From Candidatus Desulfosporosinus nitrosoreducens (GTDB lineage Bacteria > Bacillota > Desulfitobacteriia > Desulfitobacteriales > Desulfitobacteriaceae), in contig NZ_JAVHUW010000072.1 in assembly GCF_030954495.1 (NCBI RefSeq), forward strand, positions 47,582 through 111,581: a stretch of 64,000 nt of DNA, in the 5' to 3' direction. Of this stretch, positions 61,668-64,000 are shown piece by piece (position 1 is the stretch's first letter; every line of letters starts with the position of its first letter). The notes under the pieces were generated by a model that had not been told where the DNA came from, did not search any database, and saw nothing but the letters and a program-made list of their open reading frames with translations. A program made the position numbers and the translations under genes.

Positions 61668-61965
61668 CTGCGGCTCACCTTTCAGTGAGCGCCCCTTCTC
61701 CCGAAGAAGTTACGGGGCCATTTTGCCGAGTTCCTTAACGAGGGGTTTCTCGCGCGCCTTAGGTTTCTCACCCCATCTACCTGTGTCGGTTTGCGGTACG
61801 GGCACCCAGTCGCTCGCTAGAGGCTTTTCTTGACAGCCTGGAGTCGGTTACTTCACTACTTCATTTTGCTCCTCGTCACGTCTCAGAGTTACGCAAAGTG
61901 GATTTGCCTACCCTACCTCCTACTCGCTTGGGCGTGCTCGACCAACGGCACGCTTAGCCTATCCT
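61668..61965 (-). pseudogene. internal fragment of 23S rRNA, isolated
   Basis: The minus strand of this stretch is recognisably an internal part of 23S rRNA: conserved pieces include CCTTCTCCCGAAG, ATTTTGCCGAGTTCCTTAA, CTGTGTCGGTTTGCGGTAC and AGAGGCTTTTC (given on the plus strand). Both ends stop abruptly, with no flanking 23S sequence, and a 3-base insertion (CCCGAAGAAGTTACGG instead of CCCGAAGTTACGG) suggests decay. It lies 1.5 kb beyond the 3' end of the true rRNA operon and in the same orientation, so it is probably a leftover of a rearrangement. Confidence 0.85.
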
Positions 61966-62120
61966 GAAAACTCCTCAACCGAAACCATCCACGGCCTGCC
62001 GTTTTTATTGTCCGGAAAGAGTTTATCTTTATTGCCTGCTTTGTCCACGTTGAGATTGCCGGGATTATGCGGTTTAGAACAAGTGGTAGTCAATATCCGG
62101 CATAGAGCAATGAAATTCAT
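61966..62120. other. sequence without a supported gene between the rRNA fragment and the frameshifted gene
   Basis: A plus-strand frame at 62008-62196 exists, but it has no RBS and overlaps the gene on the other strand. Nothing recognisable. Confidence 0.4.
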
Positions 62121-62782
62121 TCACGGTTCAGGATATATGACTGAACTTTCTTTAACCCACACACTTACTCCGCCTGCTTCAGAAATCCTGCAGTAACCAT
62201 TAACCTTTTCTTCAAGGCGACCGCCATCTTCAGCGACTAATTTTATAGGGGTTGTTTTCTTGATGTCGTCAAAGTTAAACGTTTTATAGACCTCTGCTCC
62301 GGCCTTGATTGCCACATCACTCTGAACCAACGTTACTTTATCTTTAGTATATGGGACAGTATCATTTTCTTTTATCCAGCCTTTGGAATTAGTAAGTGAA
62401 TCATATACTGGAATTGCGATAAAAAGCCAAGTCACATCTTCAACCATGCCTTTATCTATAACTTTAGCAAGTGTATTTTTCCGAATATCTCTAAATACTA
62501 TAGAATCATCGTCAGGTAATGCTAAAAGTTTGTTTTCTTTTCAATAAACCTCACTTTATCATCAGGCATAGCGCCATATTGTATTACTAATTGTTTTTGT
62601 TTAAGTTCCTTTGTTTTATAATCTTCCACATTTTTTTCTAATCTGACGACTTGATCTTTTAATGCCTGATTTTCGCGTTTTAAATTTTGATTATAAATAG
62701 TGCTTTGGATCAAACAGCAAACAATTATTAGAGATATAACAGCAATACTGATTATGCTTAGCGATTTATTGATGTGTTTCAT
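62121..62782 (-). pseudogene. membrane-anchored protein gene broken by a frameshift
   Basis: An N-terminal part (ATG 62782 after GAGGAGGG; one membrane helix SLSIISIAVISLIIVCCLI, then a coiled coil) ends at TAG 62522, and the frame one base over continues without break from before that point to 62121. Joining the frames at the A-rich stretch near 62530 (GAAAAGAAAAC) gives one smooth protein of about 220 aa, passing from DDKVRFIEK to NKLLALPDDDS. The C-terminal part may be an SH3-like extracellular domain (GGVSVWVKESSVIYPEP). It may be a real mutation, a sequencing error in a run of A, or less likely programmed slippage. Confidence 0.7.
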
Positions 62783-62827
62783 TTGAACCCTCCTCAACTC
62801 AAAGCAGAACAATAACTAGTGGTATGA

Positions 62828-62892
62828 CTTGACCATGGCCTTAAGATAGCTCTTCGCTTAATTGCTTCGAGTTATCCTAAGGCTTAGTCAAG
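62828..62892. repeat. long imperfect inverted repeat
   Basis: Two arms of about 29-30 bases, starting CTTGAC and ending GTCAAG, with most positions paired around a short AATT-type loop. It lies between the frameshifted gene and the REP-like palindrome and belongs to no gene. It could be a MITE-like remnant. Confidence 0.55.
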
Positions 62893-63312
62893 CCATTTAA
62901 GGCAATCCTTAATATTAGAATAAATGATTGTTTATCAAGTCGTAAATGTTCTAAAATAATACTTTTCCTGGGTAGATAGATAATAAACTTGAATAATAAA
63001 GTTTCGGTTTTTTTATTTTTTAGAAAAAGGCAGATACTTATTATTCCGAATAGGAGTTTAGTTAGCGTAACTATTAGAATCTCTTGTATTTATTTTGGTT
63101 GAGTTTGGGACAATATGATTTAAACGTTAATAACTACCATTTTACACATGTATTCCACATCTTTCCTCTTCCACCTTCCAAGATCATGGGAATAGTCTAG
63201 GAAAATTTTTTAAAACAGACCTTCCATAAAAATATGGAACAGTCTAGCGATTCTTAGCCCCCTAGTGCTTTCTGATTTCATAACAGTCTCAATCTCAAGG
63301 GAAGTTCTGGAA
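62893..63312. other. intergenic stretch without a supported gene
   Basis: AT-rich at the left end, mixed at the right. The minus-strand frame at 63210-63428 runs into the palindrome and the rRNA terminator and has no RBS, so it is not accepted. Confidence 0.5.
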
Positions 63313-63372
63313 AAACGAGGGGACAGGAACACTGTTTTCAACTGATGAAACAGTGTTCCTGTCCCCTCGTTT
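63313..63372. repeat. perfect 25-bp palindrome with GGGGACAGGAACACTG core (REP-like)
   Basis: Arms 63313-63337 and 63348-63372 are exactly complementary around a 10-base loop. The core GGGGACAGG resembles dispersed palindromes associated with REP-associated tyrosine transposases in related Firmicutes. No transposase gene is adjacent. Confidence 0.75.
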
Positions 63373-63431
63373 CCCTCCCCATAACGGACCTTCCCCGCCA
63401 AGTTAATCGCCATGCACAGCGTACACACAAA

Positions 63432-63460
63432 AGAGGCTATCTCTATAAGAGATAGCCTCT
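63432..63460 (-). terminator. second terminator of the rRNA operon
   Basis: Perfect 13-bp arms (63432-63444 and 63448-63460) with a 3-base loop, followed on the minus strand by TTTTGTG. Flanked by GCGTACAC as in the first terminator. Confidence 0.9.
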
Positions 63461-63486
63461 CGCTTGTTTACCCGGCGTACACAAAA

Positions 63487-63508
63487 GGGACTACCTGATG
63501 GTAGTCCC
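63487..63508 (-). terminator. first terminator of the rRNA operon
   Basis: Perfect 9-bp arms (63487-63495 and 63500-63508) with a 4-base loop, followed on the minus strand by TTTTGTGTAC. It is about 10 bases after the 5S 3' end. Confidence 0.88.
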
Positions 63509-63517
63509 TCTTGCTTC

Positions 63518-63636
<119 letters not shown>

Positions 63637-63744
63637 CCTCTGAGATCCCGTCGTCCTTCCGGCCGCTGTTCTCTCAAAACTGCACAGAGGCGTCCTGCTA
63701 GCGTCAGCTCTCCCAAACCTGTTGTGCCACTCGTCCCTCCTTGC

Positions 63745-64000
<256 letters not shown>

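Noticed and set aside
62008..62196. 62-aa plus-strand frame
   Set aside because: No RBS, overlaps the C-terminal part of the gene on the other strand; a transposase fragment was considered, but no family motif is visible.
63210..63428. 72-aa frame on the minus strand
   Set aside because: It runs through the 25-bp palindrome and the edge of the rRNA terminator and has no RBS.

Overview
The window looks like the chromosome of an anaerobic, endospore-forming member of the Clostridia, most like the Desulfitobacterium/Desulfosporosinus group of the Peptococcaceae. This rests on Spo0E-like and SpoVS proteins, the Gram-positive order rimO-pgsA-...-cinA-...-recA-recX-rny-...-ymdB-spoVS, Gram-positive style ribosome binding sites, and a large trimethylamine-methyltransferase (MttB) family cluster with an in-frame amber codon where pyrrolysine is expected. 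The genus is inferred, not proven. Nearly all genes are on the minus strand.

Layout. 1-6.5 kb holds small regulators (Spo0E-like phosphatase, XRE regulator), a TPR-like membrane protein, an N-acetyltransferase and a membrane PAS histidine kinase. 6.5-13.4 kb holds a P1 (DmpA-type) peptidase, uppP, a TetR regulator, glycerate kinase, guaB and an HD-domain protein. 13.4-28.3 kb is housekeeping: PHP phosphoesterase, M19 dipeptidase, spoVS, ymdB, rny, recX, recA, a DEAD-box helicase, cinA, an FtsH-like membrane protease, pgsA and rimO. 28.4-33 kb is the pstSCAB-phoU phosphate operon behind a Pho-box-like repeat. 33-42.3 kb holds a zinc-ribbon protein, ygiQ, yajQ, a RodZ-like protein, a DUF3388 protein, mnmH, ftsK and tepA. 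42.6-43.8 kb holds a lipoprotein and an acetyltransferase.

44-59.7 kb is the main accessory region, a methylotrophy island for quaternary or methylated amines. One operon runs MttB (in-frame TAG), corrinoid protein, a second MttB homologue, a second corrinoid protein, and a pterin-dependent methyltransferase of MtgA type. An MFS transporter lies downstream. A second unit carries a BCCT betaine-type transporter and a third MttB homologue; a hydantoinase/oxoprolinase-family ATPase and a DUF1638 protein lie upstream of it. A PAS-AAA-Fis sigma-54 activator sits between the units. Each unit starts with a good -24/-12 promoter, and about 140-190 bp upstream of each lies a long palindrome sharing the same half-site core (AGTGTAG-R-AT-W-TCGTA). 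The inferred pathway is uptake of a methylated amine or betaine, methyl transfer by MttB proteins to corrinoid proteins, then transfer by the MtgA-like enzyme to tetrahydrofolate. The pyrrolysine genes (pylTSBCD) and a RamA-type corrinoid activator are not visible here and would have to lie elsewhere.

60-64 kb holds a flavodoxin-like gene and a MarR regulator whose promoters share three copies of one palindromic operator, a stranded internal fragment of 23S rRNA, a frameshifted membrane-protein gene, a long REP-like palindrome, and the 3' end of an rRNA operon (5S and part of 23S) on the minus strand.
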